A stretch of 64,000 bases of DNA from Aradus depressus (Eukaryota > Arthropoda > Insecta > Hemiptera > Aradidae): the NCBI GenBank assembly GCA_963662175.1, contig OY759227.1, positions 1,582,501 to 1,646,500 of the forward strand. Direction: 5' to 3'. This document shows, piece after piece, positions 33,088-44,777 of the stretch. Both the position numbers and the translations under genes were made by a program. The notes below the pieces were generated by a model. The model was not told where the DNA came from and made no database searches. It saw nothing but the letters and a program-made list of their open reading frames with translations. Each line of letters starts with the position of its first letter. Within the stretch, counting starts at the first letter, position 1.

Positions 33088-34314
33088 ATGGCGGACGAGG
33101 ACACAGGTGAGTCGACCCATAGCATGGCGGGAGAGCAAGGTCCGGAGTTTGTTTACGATGGGGAGGCGGGAGAATTAGCGGCAGGAATGGACGGAATCGG
33201 GAGTGGCCTCGGCGGATTAGGACTCCGGAACGTAGATAGCGATGTTCGGGAATCTGGATTTGTAGAAGGAACGGGAGAAAATTCTATTATAGTCACGAGT
33301 CCGCTTATAGGAAGGTCGAATTCGGGGGATGAGGATGCAAATAAAAATAAAGACGATAATCCGTTTAATCTGAGCCAATTTGAGCAAATGATGGATCGTA
33401 TGCAACAGTTAAGTTGTAAGATAGAAACAGTAAATAAAAATATAGAGCAACTAAGGGGGGAACAACAAAATAATTTAATAACAGTTAAAAAAAATTTAGA
33501 ACAAAGTATAAATTTAAACAAAACCAAGATTGAAGAACTAGATATAATAGTTAAAACCGTTCACCAGGGGATACTAGAGACAAATGCTAACGTTAATGCA
33601 TCCGTGGAACAAGTGAGAATGGAAACGCTCCAGAATATAACCGATGAAAAAAAAAATACCGAAATAATAGTGGAGACAAAAACAGATCTTATTGAAGTTG
33701 AAAATAAATGTGAAAATAAATTAATAACAGATGAGAAAAAGAAATTAAATGAAATAGGTAATGCTCAGAAAAATGAATTAGAAATAAGTAAAAGCGAATC
33801 AAATAGGAACAAAAATAGAAAGGAAAATAGAAAAATAAAATTGAACAAAGAAATAAATAAAGATTATATTCCGTTTAATACATTATGTCGGCTAGGTTTT
33901 ATTAGAAAAAGTTTTAAATTTTCAAAAATATCCAAAGATAAAATAAAAACTAAAAATATCGTTATCTTGAAAGTAAAATTAACAGAAATAAATTATAAGA
34001 ATATTTGTAAAGGAAATTTGGGCCATATTTGCCAAGTAAGCTGTGATAAGAAAAAATTAAAAGAAACTAATCATAAAAGAAAAGCTAAAGTAATGTTGCA
34101 GCCAAAGTCGAGGAGAATTAGATATCGGAAAATAAAGTTGTACAAATATGAAAATAAACAAAAACAAAGTAAGCACTTTAAAATCCCACAACTAATAAAT
34201 TCAAGTAAAGAGATCCCTAAATTAAAGAAAATTAAAAATCATAAGAAATTTAAAAAAAAAGTGTCTGTAAATAAAAAAACAAATGGATTATTCTATGATA
34301 AGGAACTTGTGTAA
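33088..34314 (+). CDS. Gag-like protein of Element II with coiled coil and basic tail
   Basis: 408 residues, intact. MADEDTGESTHSMAGEQGPE begins an acidic, Gly-rich N-terminal 90 residues. About 95-165 is a coiled coil (FEQMMDRMQQLSCKIETVNK, NNLITVKKNLEQSINLNK). After residue 200 the protein is extremely Lys/Asn/Ile-rich, with an RRIRYRKIKLYKYENKQK-type basic tail. There is a sharp shift in codon use, GC-rich up to about 33350 and AT-rich after it. I see no capsid homology motif, zinc knuckle or enzyme. Position right after the primer site supports Gag. The ATG at 33088 is the first in frame after the leader. Confidence 0.6.
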   Translation: MADEDTGESTHSMAGEQGPEFVYDGEAGELAAGMDGIGSGLGGLGLRNVDSDVRESGFVEGTGENSIIVTSPLIGRSNSGDEDANKNKDDNPFNLSQFEQMMDRMQQLSCKIETVNKNIEQLRGEQQNNLITVKKNLEQSINLNKTKIEELDIIVKTVHQGILETNANVNASVEQVRMETLQNITDEKKNTEIIVETKTDLIEVENKCENKLITDEKKKLNEIGNAQKNELEISKSESNRNKNRKENRKIKLNKEINKDYIPFNTLCRLGFIRKSFKFSKISKDKIKTKNIVILKVKLTEINYKNICKGNLGHICQVSCDKKKLKETNHKRKAKVMLQPKSRRIRYRKIKLYKYENKQKQSKHFKIPQLINSSKEIPKLKKIKNHKKFKKKVSVNKKTNGLFYDKELV

Positions 34315-35704
34315 TTGGATTTTTAAATGAACTTATGGCTATGGTTTGTGTTTTTTAAATATATTTTTCTTAAATCATAATAATTAAAAATAAAATAAAA
34401 TTATAAATTAAAAGTAATCAGCTAATGAATAAATTGTTTTTATTACGAAGTATCAAATAATAGCTTTGTTGTGTGTTTCTCACCTTGGAAATAAAGATTT
34501 AAAAAAATCTTAAATTGAGAAGTCGAAACTATTGAAATATGAAAATCAAAATATAATAAAATCCGAATTGGTAGTACGGTCACTTATAAAACTGATATCA
34601 CTAAACCAACATGTTGATGGAAGATAGATTCTGGTGGAGAGACGGACTGCAACTAACGGGATCCTGTGGGACAGAGAGGTAGTGTACACACTTCAAATAG
34701 GATTATGATAGTTTGACCCATATAAACAATGAATGTAGGTCTGACCTAATGACCGATATCTAGCTAAAAAAATTGTAATATAATTCGATTCTTGATATTT
34801 TGTGAATTTGTGATGTAGAGAGAATTTATTGAAGTCTTGTGTCATGTTGTAAAAATAATAATAATAACATAATAATTATCATTATGTTACTTGTCGGTCT
34901 TTGCTATTGCAATTTTGTTTTGATCAAGTATGACCTCTTATATCTTCAAATCATGAGAAACCTTGCTCCATGTGTATGTGTTGGTCGGCTTGTCTGGGTC
35001 ATATAAGCCTCGCTTGATCATATGTTTTTTTTTTTTTCTTAATTTACGAAATTGAATTTGTTTTTTTTTTGTTATGCATGTTCTTACATTTTATGGTTAT
35101 ATAGAAATTGTGAAAAAAAAAAAAAAAAAAATTATTAGCTATGGATTATTTATTAGGAAATATGTGATATTGTTAAAAAAAAAAAAATTGTTTAGTGCCT
35201 TCTCCACTCTGAACAAAATTTTGATATTTTAATGTTTTTTTATGATAAAAAAAAAAAAAATTATTTATTGAAATTATATTATATTCAAAGATGGGTGTTG
35301 TGATTTTTATGGTAAATTTTATATAGAGGTTTATATGAGCCTAAGCTAGTTAGTGATATATTTTGCATGTGTTAATGGATGTAGGATGTTTTGAAAAAAA
35401 AAAAAAAAATTAATAAAAAGAAGAAAAAAATTGTTTGCTAGTTACCTTTATATATATAAAAAAAAAAATGGTTTCTATGAAATTGTACATGTTATAATTA
35501 TAATATTGGTTAGAGGATTGATTGCATAAGTATTTAAAAATGTTATTAGGATGTTTGAAAGAGGATATTGTATTATTGAAAAAAAAAAAAAAAAAAAAAT
35601 TCTTACATACTGTTTACATAAAATATGTGTCAAAAGGTTCAAAGTATTTGTATGCATAGGGCTGTAAAGAATAACAGATTTCTTTTGTATATAGGAAGGG
35701 GATA
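34315..35704. other. Element II non-coding 3' region
   Basis: No gene. Repeated A-runs and T-runs (for example 35113-35130, 35393-35410, 35579-35600) separate unique AT-rich stretches. Confidence 0.5.
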
Positions 35705-36562
35705 TGTGACGTGTAGAATGGGGGGGTCACAAAGAATAAAAGAAATTGTTATTCTTTATAAAAATAGTAGAAAAAAAATAGTAAGTACAAATAAATAAAA
35801 ATGTAGGTACATCTTGGCAAAAGATATTAAAAGTAAGAAAAAAGAATATGATTAATTGTAAAAGAAAAGACAAACCTGATGACATTGGGTGGGGGAAAAG
35901 ATGGCGAGAAGGGCAGAAGGAGCCGACTCGTGGTAGTAGGGTTTTGTAGGATCTTGGAGGAGGTGTGGTGTGATTTAGAGCATCTTGGAGGAGGTGTAGT
36001 CTGTTTTTGGAGGAACTTGGAGGAGGTGTCGGGTGTTTTGAAGAGCGTAGAAGGAGCGTAGAAGATGGAAGATAGCACATTTATATGAAGGATTGTCGTG
36101 GAAGAAGAATAAAGAAAAGTCCCGAGAAGGTTAAATTTTGTATATGGAAGGAAGAAAAGGCTGAGAAGAAAGTTACGAAGAAGGAAAGATACAAAAGAGG
36201 ATATAGGATGCCGTGAGTTGCCAGCAATTTTATAATCCATATTTGTAACCATATAGTTTGTTGTCATTTGCCAAGAGTACATTTTTTTGTCTAAATTAAC
36301 TTATAGGAGGTATATTTAATCTATTGTCGAAAAATTATAATAGTTCACTAACCCATTAACCTTTTTTTTAAAACCATTTACAAAAAGAAATTAAAAATAT
36401 ACAACTTATAAAACATTATGATTTAAAAATGTAGTTATCATTTTTCCTTTATTTTTACCTAAGCACTCTAAATAAGGAAAAGAATGCCACCCCTGTTTTT
36501 TTTGTTAGATTTATAAATTAAAGTAGGAAACTAATCAATTCATAGAATCATTAGTTGTCTCA
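35705..36562 (+). repeat. Element II 3' LTR
   Basis: Partner of 32085-32942. Followed by (ta)13. Confidence 0.85.
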
Positions 36563-37485
36563 ATATATATATATATATATATATATATTAGTAATGGTAA
36601 ACATTTTTTTTAGAATTTTAGAAAAGTGTTCAATATTTTTTTAATATTAAATCTAAATTTTTTTTTTTTGTTTGTCCAAGGATTTCAAAATTTATGTTAG
36701 AACTAAGAGTTTTGTAATTAGTTTATAAGAAATTTGTTTTTGTTATATAATGTTAGTAATAAGGAATCGAGTCGTGAGTGAAATGACCAGTGCAAAACAT
36801 TTTCTTTTTGAGGTTGTTTGTGTGAGTCAAAGACGCTTTAGTGTGCCAACTCACAACACCTAACAGAACGAAGGAAGGAAGAAAAGAAGAAGAAAAGAAA
36901 ATGACAAGGACTCGACAGAAGAAAAATAGAAATGTTGATCAAAAACCGTGATTTTGGAAACTAGGAGAGGGTAAAATGTTATGTAAACAATCGTCACCAT
37001 GACAACGGGTAGCAACTCAACGATTTTCGAAACTAATTTAAAAAAAGAAAAAACCAAAATAAATCAGGATGAATTTTAAAGACCCGAAAAGGAAAATAGA
37101 ATCAACAAGTAGAAAGTAAACAAGATAATAACACAATTTAGAAAGTAAAACACAATGAAACGTAAGAAAAGAAATATAACCTCTCATCAGTAAGAATTTT
37201 GAACATTAATAACGAACTTAAAATAGTAAAACAAGAAATAAAGAAGACATCGAGAAGAAAGGAAATTTTATAAGAAGATGAAAATAAGAGAAACACAAAA
37301 TTTATTAAGTAAATTAATCAATTTACAACGCAACTGGGGAAAACGGAAATCGACTGGTTGAAGGTTCTTTTGAGATAAAAACTCCTAACAAGTTATGGAT
37401 AAAATGTAACCAAATTGAGTAAAAAGATAAAAGAAACATCAAGGCATAAAATAGATTCAAGAATGAGTGGATTATTAAAGAAAAA

Positions 37486-37521
37486 GCATTGCAAATGCGA
37501 AAATATATAAAGTCTTAAAAC
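37486..37521 (+). repeat. 36-bp direct repeat, left copy
   Basis: Starts gcattgcaaatgcg and ends aagtcttaaaac. Identical to 49496-49531 in the same orientation. Confidence 0.8.
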
Positions 37522-37722
37522 CAGAACTAACTATTATGATTTGAACGACGGGAGGGTCAGATTATCAATTCCGTGGGCGGTACGCCCGCATATTACAAAA
37601 CAAATAATTATACATAAGAAAAAAATTTAGATAGTCCAAAAAGAAATAAATAGCGTTTGCTATATGAAGAGGGGGAGTTTGGTATGGGGAAGGAGGGCTT
37701 GGGTCTAGCCTCCGGCACCGAG

Positions 37723-37750
37723 ACGCCGCACTAGGTCTTCCTAGCGGCGT
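37723..37750. other. Strong hairpin
   Basis: Arms acgccgc/gcggcgt and tagg/ccta with a 2-base bulge and a 4-base loop (tctt). No T-run follows, so not an obvious terminator. Function unknown. Confidence 0.45.
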
Positions 37751-38123
37751 CGGGATTCGCACATTCAAACGGACCAAAATTATTCAATTTCATATTTCAG
37801 ACGTCCAGTCCAGCTTCGGGTATCTCCGGAGAGGCTCGGCTCAACTCGGCTCTCCCAAGGTCCCCCGCCTCACCCACATATTATCGACTCCTACTTGAAT
37901 TCTCGACTCATTTGTAACCTTACAGTCGTGTTATACAGTATTGTTGATGTAGTTTAGCGGTTCTATAAGGTAATTAATGATTATATTATTGTATTTTTGA
38001 GAGTATATTATTACAATTTACGTACATCACTCATTTATTAATTCCCTCTGAACTTATTACAGGGTATTGTCGTCCTTATTATAATTCATAGAGATTCAGT
38101 GGATTTAATCCTTATTATAGAAG

Positions 38124-39004
38124 ATGGTAATGTACAGAAATCAATTGATTCGAAGGAATAACTATAGGGGACGATATAATCAGAGACGTGTCTGTAAGTT
38201 TTTTTTATCAACCATAGTGTTTATTTACTCACAAATTTTTCTTGACTGGATCAGTATTTAATGGTGCTGGTTATACTAATCTTGTTGATCATTTTACGTA
38301 TTGCTGTCCAAATTATGACTCCCCTAAGGAGAGTACAAGGACTTTATTACCGGGTAAAATTAAAAGTGATAATGCTTCGGGATATTTGGGAGTTTGGAAT
38401 TAACATTATTCTTGAAACGATACGCAAAATATAAATTGCGTCATGTCATATTTACTTTATACAATTTTCGATTTCTTACAATAAGGTGTAAAGCTAAAGC
38501 AGAAGCTTCAATAGTAGAAAAGCTAGCTGTATTCGCATATTTCCAAAATAAATACGGTGACGAGGTCACACCAGCAAGTACCAATTTTACAAATTTTGAT
38601 ATTGAATATGAAGAATCAAGTAGTGTACCTGTGGAATATATATATAGATATAATACTGCTATTGACAAGTTGATGATGTAGATATTAATTATTCACCTGG
38701 TGATGCGCCTACTAAACGTAGGATATTATATCGTGCATCTAAAATGAATTTAAAATATTATCCAAGATGGATTAAGTCATGTGACACGGAAGGATTTTTT
38801 GATAAAGACAATAAATTTTTAAAATGGATGAGAAAGGGAGGTGCTACTGTTGCGCCTGGAACATTATTTATGCGGCCAAGTACAGGGATAGAGCAATTAA
38901 TGAAGGATGATGCTAACACTATGTCAGCAACTGTAGTTACATACGATGCAACAGTTTATTATAATTTCTTATTTTCAGGCGTTCATAATTTAGATATTCA
39001 ATAA
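38124..39004 (+). pseudogene. Endogenous viral capsid-like gene (CRESS-DNA-virus style), frameshifted
   Basis: An Arg-rich N-terminus starts at ATG 38124 (RRNNYRGRYNQRR by 38190). After a gap with GTAAG at 38194 and an AG near 38215, three further blocks follow in different frames: 38244-38403 (GYTNLVDHFTYCCPNYDSP), 38394-38681 (LRHVIFTLYNFRFLTIRCKA, YGDEVTPASTNFTNFDI) and about 38684-39004 (YYPRWIKSCDTEGFF, GATVAPGTLFMRPSTGIEQL, VTYDATVYYNFLFSGVHNLD). A basic N-terminus, a ~230-residue beta-rich body and the closing strand are the general design of small circular ssDNA virus capsids. That assignment is inference. Other small-virus capsids remain possible. No Rep gene is visible. Confidence 0.45.
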
Positions 39005-39153
39005 TGGACAAATCATTTATTAAATAGAGAGGACCATCAATTACTTGCTCATACAATAATCACAGAATTTAGGATATTATATTTATTGGATATTTGGCCT
39101 AATTATTATAAGAAATTAATTTTTTGTTTAGAGTTAAATTTTTATACATATAG

Positions 39154-40188
39154 TGTAATGTAGGCAATTTGCGTAGACCAAATATAATATTATTTATCAT
39201 TTTATTTAAAGTTTGTAAATAGTATATGTATATAAGTAAGAAATAAACCCTTAATTTTGGAGGCTGGCTAGAGGGACCCGGCTCAGGAATCGAGAGATAG
39301 CATAGAGGGCACCATCAAGGAGGATTTATTACCTGAAGGAGGATTTATACAGCCCTTTTACAATCCAGTTGACAGAAGAAAGAAGATATTATCGGATTAT
39401 ACCTCTAAACCTTCGTTTAGAAACCTATAAAACTATCTGGAATGTCCAAATTAAAGTGGACAGAGGTCAAATTGATTGCCTCCCAGGCAAACAGCGAACT
39501 TCCCGAGATAGCAGAACAAGAGAGGGGGAACCAGTCCAGGAGCCTCGGGAAGTGAGAGCTCAAGAGTTCAGTCCCAGTCTAGATCCGGGAGTCTTGGAGT
39601 CCACTTCCTAGAGTTCTAGTCCAGAGGTGGAGGTGGACAGACCAGGAGTTGAGATCCAGTAGCCCTCGAGGGAAGCTCCAGCCCCCAGCATCCAACCCCA
39701 GAAGTTCAGGAGGAACTCAGCCGCTAGTGTGTTCTTCCACTCTCAAACCCTCGCATCATCAACCGATTAGCTTCCAGCCCCATCATCCATACACCATTAT
39801 CAATAAGGTTTAATTTTATATTATGTTTTTAATTTTAAGTTATTTATTTTGTTGTAAACATATTAATTTCAATATGACTTCCTAGATTTTATTTGTTTGC
39901 TTCCCTTACTTATCCTAGTCAATATTGATTTAAGAATTTGGTTTTTCAAAACTCTTTTCGCTGAACGAATCTTTTTCGCCTTTGGACTATAGAATCCAAT
40001 TTATATATTAAAATCAGTAAATTTAAATGATCGTTCTATTACATAGGCGATCTGGCATCCTTTGGACATTTTAAATTAGTAAAGACAAAGCATTTTTGAG
40101 AAAATCTCCGCAGTTTAGATTAAAAGTAAATTCAAAAATAGAGATTTTTTATTATTAAAAACGCGACGCGCAACTCTCATTTATTACA
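39154..40188 (+). repeat. Element III 5' LTR
   Basis: Partner at 48166-49139, which lacks several short segments present here (near 39320 and 39545). Confidence 0.85.
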
Positions 40189-40379
40189 ATTTGGCAACCC
40201 CTTGTGGAGATTTCAGTAAAATCACTATATCGGCAAGAGAGGAAACGCGAAATTTTTAAACCAAAATTGTCTTGGAGAGCTGGGAATTTTAAATTTTATA
40301 TAGTTAGTTATTTTTTTTGAAATCGTATTTTAAATTTTATAGAATTGGTTAGTTTTTGAAAGCTCTAATTTTTAAATTA

Positions 40380-41243
40380 TGGATAAACAAAGAGAAATCG
40401 ATTTTGAGAATATTAAGCTGCCCAAAGATTTAAGTACAATGATATGTTCAAGGAATTTTTAACGCTAATGAGGTCACACTATGCTAATTTAGGGTCACAA
40501 ATAGCTGATTTAAGAAGTGATATGGGAAATTTAAAAAAAGATTTAGGAAATGATATGGGAAATTTAGGAAAAGGTTTAGAAACTAAAATGGGGTTAAATC
40601 AACAAGAAATAATAAGTGGGTTAGAGAAAACTGAGAAAAAACAGGCTGCCCATATTCAAAGTTTAAAGTTAAACTTATTTGGGGATAAGGAGGAAAAAGT
40701 GGATAGGATTCCTATTTCAATTATCCAAAGTCCGGATGTCAGTATGAGTATTGAAGATTTGTTAATAGAGGAAAAGGAATTAGAGGATAGTTTCATAGAA
40801 TGTGAAAGCACCGAGGTTGAAATCGTTAATTATGATAAGGTTAGTATAGTTGAGAACGTCAGGGAAATAACTGTCTTCATGAGGAGGAAGGGAAGTTTGA
40901 AGTTTTAGAGTCATTATCAGGAGACATTAAAAGTGATATAAACATTGTGATAATCAAAAAAACTGTAAGATTTAAAGTGAGAAAGATAATTTTTGGAATA
41001 AATGAGAAGTATGAATGTGAAAAGAATTTTACAATGACAAACTATAGACATAATGAAAAGAAAAACAGATACGCAGAAGGAGTTTCAGATGACATTGCAT
41101 ACAAACTTACTATTCTAGGGGAAAATAAAAGGATTAGAAACAACAATGTTAGGGAAATAATTCGGCGAGGAATTAGGAAAAAGTCGAATATTTTAATTTT
41201 AGGCCTTATATGTAATACATATGTATTTGGCCAAACTTTATAG
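40380..41243 (+). pseudogene. Coiled-coil Gag-like ORF of Element III, broken in two places
   Basis: ATG 40380 starts MDKQREIDFENIKLPKDLST, then a frame slip near 40440 leads into 40444-40908 with coiled-coil units (IADLRSDMGNLKKDLGNDMG, NLGKGLETKMGLNQQEI). A stop at 40906 and a further slip lead to 40947-41243, ending VREIIRRGIRKKSNILILG. The ending matches that of the Element I protein (DIIRRGIRKK), so the two share descent. No enzyme domain. Confidence 0.6.
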
Positions 41244-42168
41244 TGAATATTCTTTTTATGAAACTCGAATGAGTTGCAGACATTACAGAGAGGCTTACGA
41301 AGACAAGATTAGACAGAAAACAAAAGACTTCGAATAAATGAATATGTGGATTAAATAGTCGAATGAAAGTGAGAATTATTTTTTTGTGTGAGTGAAATTT
41401 ATACATGTTATTTTTTGAAAAACTGGATTGATTTGAATTTTATAGATAATTATTTTTTTTGTTTATTGGAGTATTTAATTTTATGATTGATTGAGACCTT
41501 GGAAATAAACTAAATAGCAGGGTAATTTTTCTTAGTATTTTTTTTGATATAGAATTGATTTATTTCGGAAGTTTTTTTTTGGGAAGATATTTGTATGAAT
41601 GAGGTTTATTAATAATATGTTGAACAGATGAGAAGAGTTAATTGAATTTTGATAGATAGTATTTTTGCGTTTATATTATTTAATTATATGGAGATGGTCA
41701 GTTGATTAGTTAGTATTATTAATAGTTTGAAAAGTAGTTTAGGAAATTCGTTTATTTTGTTTATTGACCATTTTGAATTATTTAAGCGAGGTTAATAATA
41801 AGATAATTCTTTAAGTATTTTTTTTAAGGATCGAATTAATTCAATTTAAATTTCGGAAATTAATTTTTTTAATGAGAGAAGATATTTTTATATATAGGAA
41901 TGATATTTTGAATTTGTGTATAGTATTTTTGCGTTTTTAAAATATTTAGTTATAGGGTGATGGATGGTTACTTAGTATTATTAAGAATTATGATAAATAT
42001 TTATGAAGTTCGTTTAATTTTGTTTATTGACCAGTTTGAATTATTTATATAGATTTTGAAGAAGTAAGAAATTTTTTTTTTAGTAAGTGATTGATATATT
42101 TGATTTTTTATATGGGTATTTTTTTTTGATCAATAAGAAGTATTTCAGAAAATCTAATGGATTATATA
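41244..42168. other. Element III non-coding region (left of copia)
   Basis: AT-rich, no gene. A pattern of gatgg/agttgat..ttagtatta and ttcgtttattttgtttattgacca recurs at about 41690 and 41960, suggesting a ~270-bp degenerate duplication. Confidence 0.45.
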
Positions 42169-42378
42169 TGTTAAGATATACCTTTTAGGTGGAAGCAAAT
42201 AATTATGTGAGAAAATAACTTTTAATATAACAAAAGTACATTCATATAGATTACCTAATTGACTAGACTTTTTGGTATATACGACAATCACATGTCAATA
42301 GTAAACAACTGATATTAATAATCCAGTATACTCATTAATGGGACATGACGTATTTGGTGGAAAGATTTAAATCTAACA
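42169..42378 (-). repeat. Copia 3' LTR
   Basis: 210 bp. Partner 46592-46801. Confidence 0.95.
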
Positions 42379-44710
42379 TTCCCCTCTCAAAACGTACGTC
42401 ACTAGAATCTATCAGTCTTCTCAGACCTAATTTGTAGACACAATTTTCATGATTTGCGCGACCCAATGGTTTCGTTAAAACATCGGCAACCATCTCTTGC
42501 GTAGGTGTATGCTGCACGTCCACCAACTCATTCTTGATTGAACTTCGGATGAAGTGAAACTTGATGTCGATATGTTTAGTACGTTTGTGAAAAACTGGGT
42601 TGTTGGCTATACATTCAGCACCTCTATTATCAGTGAAAACTGTTATTTTACTGAGCTTCTTCAGACCAATTTCTATCAATAAGCTTCTCAAATGTATAGC
42701 TTCCTTGATAGCTTCAGATAGACTGACGTACTCAGCCTCTGCTGTTGATAAAGCGACTGTTTGTTGCTTCTGGGATCTCCAGGATATAGCTGCGTTGCTT
42801 AAAGTAAAGACATAACCCGTGAAGGAGCAGCGGTCTGTGGGATCACCTCCCCAATCAGCATCAGAATATCCGACAACTGCATCATTCGATTTAGTATAAA
42901 CTAGTCCTAAATCTTTAGTCCCAGCAAGGTATCTCAGAACTCTTTTTGCTTTAACAATATGCCACCTTTCAGGGCAACTCGTGAACTGTGCCAATCTTGC
43001 TACTGTGTTTGATATATCGGGTCTTGTAGACACCGATAGGTACATGAGGGCACCAATGAGTTCACGATAAGGAAATTTCTCATACGAGTTATCACTTGAG
43101 CCATCAATAGTTTCTTCATAAAACTTCAATTCTGATGGAGTAGAGACTGAATTACATTTGCTCATTCCAAACCGTTGTATGATGTCTAGAATATAGATTC
43201 TTTGGTTTATCACTATCTTATCTTTGGATTGATTTATTTCTAGCCCTAAGCAGGACTTTGCTAATCCTAGATCTTTAACCTCGAACTTGGCTGCAAGTCC
43301 TCGTTTAATTTCTTCTATCCATTTTTCATTTTTAGAAGCAATTAGAATGTCATCTACATAGAGTAATAGGAACAGGATATCATTATTGCGATGAGCATAA
43401 TAGAGACATGGCTCACCAATGGTTGGAGTTAACCCTAGATCCTTCAGCCTTTCATCTATAGCTTCGTTCCATTTTCTTCCTCCTTGACGAAGTCCATATA
43501 ACGCCTTGTTAAGTCTACAAGTATCACCACCAGCTTTTATAGCTTTCAATATCTTGTTGGCCTTATAACTTATATCTTTGTCATTACTGTGACTAATTCT
43601 CTGCAACATTTCCTCGAGCATATCAGGCATTTCCATTATAACCTCTTCGTCTAGTTGACCATTCAAATAGGCAGTTACTATATCAATCTGATGCACGTGA
43701 AGGCCATAACTAGCTGAGATAGCCATTAACATACGAATTGTTTGTAATCTGGCTACTGGTGCAAATGTTTGGTGATAGTCAATTCCAAATCTTTGACTAT
43801 ACCCTTTTGCTACAATTCTGGCTTTAAAACGATTTATTGATCCGTCTGACTGATACTTTTTAGTCAGAACAATACGAGAGCCAACCACATTTTGCCCTTC
43901 CTTGTACTTTACTATTTCAAACGTATCGTTTTTGATTAAACTGGTGACTTCGGTTTGAATTGCACGTTCCCAGGCCTCTTTTTCTTCGCTATTCATAGCT
44001 TCGTTGATTGATACTTCTGCCACACCAGCAAATACCTCGCCATTTTCACTTTCTTCATCGGCCAACACATCATCATCACCCATTTCTGCATTTGGAGTGC
44101 CCTCTTCACTAGGTTGTGAAGATTGAAATATCTTTCGAGGTCGACCCCTGAGTCCAGTACGTAGCAATTTTGGTCTACCACGACCTCTTGGTGGGTGTTG
44201 ATTCGGTGGGGCTGATTCAGGTGTTTTTGACAGACTAGATGAACTAACCACTTGTCCATTTGTATCAGCCGTCTGTATGACACAGTCTCCATCATTTGAG
44301 ATATCTTCACAATCTTCTTCTTGTTCATTCATAAAATCTACTAGTTGCTCATTTTTAAACGAATCTGGAGAATCTTTTACAAACTTTACGTCTCGAGCAA
44401 TCACAATCTTTCTTGCATCAGGTAACCACACTCGGAATCCTTTTGCTTCACGAGGATATCCCACAAAAATACCTTTTATTGATCTCGTGGCGAATTTATC
44501 TTTGGTTGGAAGTTTGTCCAACACATATACTGGAGATCCAAAAATATGCAAGTTTGATAAATCAGGTTTCTCTCCTTTGAACCTCTCATAAGGAGACATT
44601 CCATCAAGAGCCGACGTAGGTGACCTGTTACGAATATAACAAGCCGTGGCTACAGCTTCAGCCCAAAACGTTTGAGGAAGTTTAGACTGAAGTAACAGAC
44701 ATCTTGCCAT
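42335..44710 (-). pseudogene. Copia integrase C-terminus, RT and RNase H
   Basis: 791 residues. The integrase end (QTFWAEAVATACYIRNRSPT; PYERFKGEKPDLSNLHIFGS) leads to the RT (FKARIVAKGYSQRFGIDYHQ, IDIVTAYLNGQLDEEV, KALYGLRQGGRKWNEAIDE, LLLYVDDILIAS with catalytic YVDD) and RNase H (GYSDADWGGDPTDRCSFTGY; ALSTAEAEYVSLSEAIKEAI; HTPTQEMVADVLTKPLG). The frame is open throughout and runs slightly into the 3' LTR. It is separated from the upstream half only by a 1-base frameshift at about 44780. Confidence 0.92.
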
Positions 44711-44777
44711 CTCAACAATCGTACGATTAAAACGTTCGGCAACTCCATTTTGTTGTGGAGTATGTGGAACAGTAAGT

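Larger units (their letters stand above)
32085..36562 (+). mobile_element. Gag-only LTR element (Element II)
   Basis: Two 858-bp LTRs (32085-32942 and 35705-36562, TGTGACGTGTAG...TTGTCTCA) differ at only a few positions. A primer site TGGCGCCGAACG starts at 32944, and a purine tract aggaagggg (35693-35701) precedes the 3' LTR. TA microsatellite sequence flanks both sides. The only gene is 33088-34314. 34315-35704 is non-coding with many A/T runs of 10-20 bases. No enzyme domains. Confidence 0.85.
36563..38123. other. Spacer with two hairpins, no gene
   Basis: The (TA)n tract to 36588 is followed by AT-rich sequence without a credible ORF. GC-rich patches at 37570-37600 and 37680-37870 stand out. 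The first holds ggGCG-gta-CGCcc followed by tattac (37575-37596). The second holds an 11-bp interrupted hairpin. Confidence 0.4.

Noticed and set aside
37723..37750. tRNA or terminator hairpin
   Set aside because: No cloverleaf, no A/B box set and no T-run. Only a strong hairpin can be supported.
39369..39611. Frame repeated at 48359-48598
   Set aside because: It lies in the LTRs of Element III and differs by indels between copies, so it is not under coding constraint.
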